The translations under genes were made by a program, and so were the position numbers. Positions 7,045 to 7,652 of a stretch of DNA of 7,652 bases are shown here, one piece after another. Origin of the DNA: Ignavibacteriales bacterium (lineage in GTDB: Bacteria; Bacteroidota; Ignavibacteria; UBA10030); assembly GCA_016207365.1 (NCBI GenBank), contig JACQPU010000240.1, positions 1 to 7,652 on the forward strand, read 5' to 3'. Positions within the stretch are counted from its first letter, which is position 1, and each line of letters opens with the position of its first letter. Under the pieces are notes generated by a model. The model had not been told where the DNA came from, did no database searches, and worked only from the letters and a program-made list of their open reading frames with translations.

Positions 7045-7080
7045 ATTCACAATTTATGATCACTATTCACAATCCTGATC
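7045..7080 (+). repeat. Two 20-bp-phased direct repeats before glmS
   Basis: ATTCACAAT followed by TTATGATC (7045-7061) recurs as ATTCACAAT followed by CCTGATC (7065-7080). The two share a perfect 9-mer, and each ends in GATC. The 20-bp phase is about two DNA helical turns, and the second copy ends 10 bases before the glmS ATG. It could be a tandem operator or simply one of the TTCACAAT-type low-complexity intergenic repeats. Nothing else is seen in this 63-bp gap: no glmS ribozyme and no terminator. Confidence 0.5.
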
Positions 7081-7090
7081 CCTCAAGTCC

Positions 7091-7652
7091 ATGTGCGGCA
7101 TAGTCGGCTATATTGGTCCTAAGGATTCTCTCCCCATCGTGCTTGAAGGTCTCAGAAGAATGGAGTACCGCGGTTACGATTCCGCCGGCGTGGCTGTAGT
7201 GCACGGAGGAACAATTCATATCCGGAAGAAATCGGGCAAGGTGGCGGAGCTGGAGACGATAATTCGGACTGAAGATGGGCTTCCGCCTGCAAATGTCGGC
7301 ATGGGTCATACCCGGTGGGCGACCCATGGCGAGCCAAACGACGTAAATGCTCATCCGCATTGGGATTGTGGGAAACATATTGCCGTTATTCACAACGGCA
7401 TTATTGAGAATTTCCGGGCCCTCAAAACAAAGCTCGTGAGAGACGGGCATGTGTTCACAAGTGAAACTGATACCGAGGTTCTTGCCCATCTCATTGAGCA
7501 TTTCTACGCCAGGACAGGGAGTGTTTTTTCGGCGGTGAAGCTGGCGCTCAACGATGTGGAAGGGACGTACGGCCTTGTTGTCGCATCGACTCATGAGCCG
7601 GACCGGCTGATTGCCGCGCGGATGGGGAGTCCGTTGATCATAGGCGTTGGGG
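7091..7652 (+). CDS. glmS: Glucosamine-6-phosphate synthase, N-terminal part (3' end outside window)
   Basis: These are the first 187 codons of the isomerising glutamine:fructose-6-phosphate aminotransferase. The enzyme makes glucosamine-6-phosphate, the entry step to UDP-GlcNAc for peptidoglycan and lipid A. The start is fixed by the invariant Met-Cys-Gly: after Met removal the Cys is the N-terminal nucleophile of the glutaminase. The visible Ntn-hydrolase motifs are MCGIVGYIG, RRMEYRGYDSAG, GHTRWATHG, HNGIIEN and SETDTEV. The frame stays open to the last base, so the gene is cut by the window and the two SIS isomerase domains lie beyond it. Total length would be about 600 residues. No Shine-Dalgarno precedes the ATG, and the upstream gap is too short for a glmS ribozyme. 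It may be read through from pgeF. Identification is firm. Confidence 0.96.
   Translation, partial: MCGIVGYIGPKDSLPIVLEGLRRMEYRGYDSAGVAVVHGGTIHIRKKSGKVAELETIIRTEDGLPPANVGMGHTRWATHGEPNDVNAHPHWDCGKHIAVIHNGIIENFRALKTKLVRDGHVFTSETDTEVLAHLIEHFYARTGSVFSAVKLALNDVEGTYGLVVASTHEPDRLIAARMGSPLIIGVG

Noticed and set aside
7028..7090. Possible glmS ribozyme or riboswitch before glmS
   Set aside because: The 63-base gap is far shorter than the ribozyme and is filled largely by the direct repeats.
7067..7594. 175-codon minus-strand frame over the glmS start
   Set aside because: It is antisense to the conserved GlmS glutaminase motifs, which fix the coding strand.

Overview
The window is 7,652 bases of moderate-GC bacterial DNA with every recognisable gene on the + strand. 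It holds a pyrC 3' part, a lipoprotein gene, a small secreted-protein gene, a very large sensor histidine kinase gene, pgeF, and a glmS 5' part. The content suggests the Bacteroidota/Chlorobiota/Ignavibacteriota branch. Four things point there: a DUF4783-like exported protein, an FN3-plus-HmuY-like lipoprotein, weak or missing Shine-Dalgarno sequences, and a TAnnTTTG-type promoter box. This placement is an inference; no rRNA or other strong phylogenetic marker is present.

Layout. Bases 1-729 are the C-terminal part of dihydroorotase (pyrC), followed by a hairpin at 737-760. A 144-bp gap leads to a lipoprotein with an FN3 domain and a beta-rich C-terminal domain (874-1668). The next 143-bp gap holds a terminator-like stem-loop (1690-1753) and a promoter candidate (1775-1805). 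Bases 1812-2267 encode a small exported DUF4783-like protein. It is followed after 7 bases (1 base if a GTG start is used) by a 1,289-residue sensor histidine kinase (2275-6144) with about 12 membrane segments and three extracytoplasmic regions. An 85-bp AT-rich gap leads to pgeF (6230-7027), a copper/zinc laccase-fold enzyme with a probable non-family C-terminal tail. A 63-bp gap with two 20-bp-phased direct repeats precedes glmS (7091 to the window end). No gene-free stretch reaches 300 bases.

How the genes relate. pyrC, pgeF and glmS are housekeeping genes (pyrimidine synthesis, peptidoglycan-precursor quality control, amino-sugar synthesis). They need not be functionally linked beyond pgeF and glmS both touching the cell wall. 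The unusual part is the pair in the middle: an exported small protein apparently co-transcribed with a giant NtrY-like kinase whose sensory part is almost entirely membrane or extracytoplasmic. This looks like an envelope-sensing unit. Its signal and its response regulator are not visible here. I see no CRISPR array, transposon, phage gene, toxin-antitoxin pair, tRNA or rRNA.
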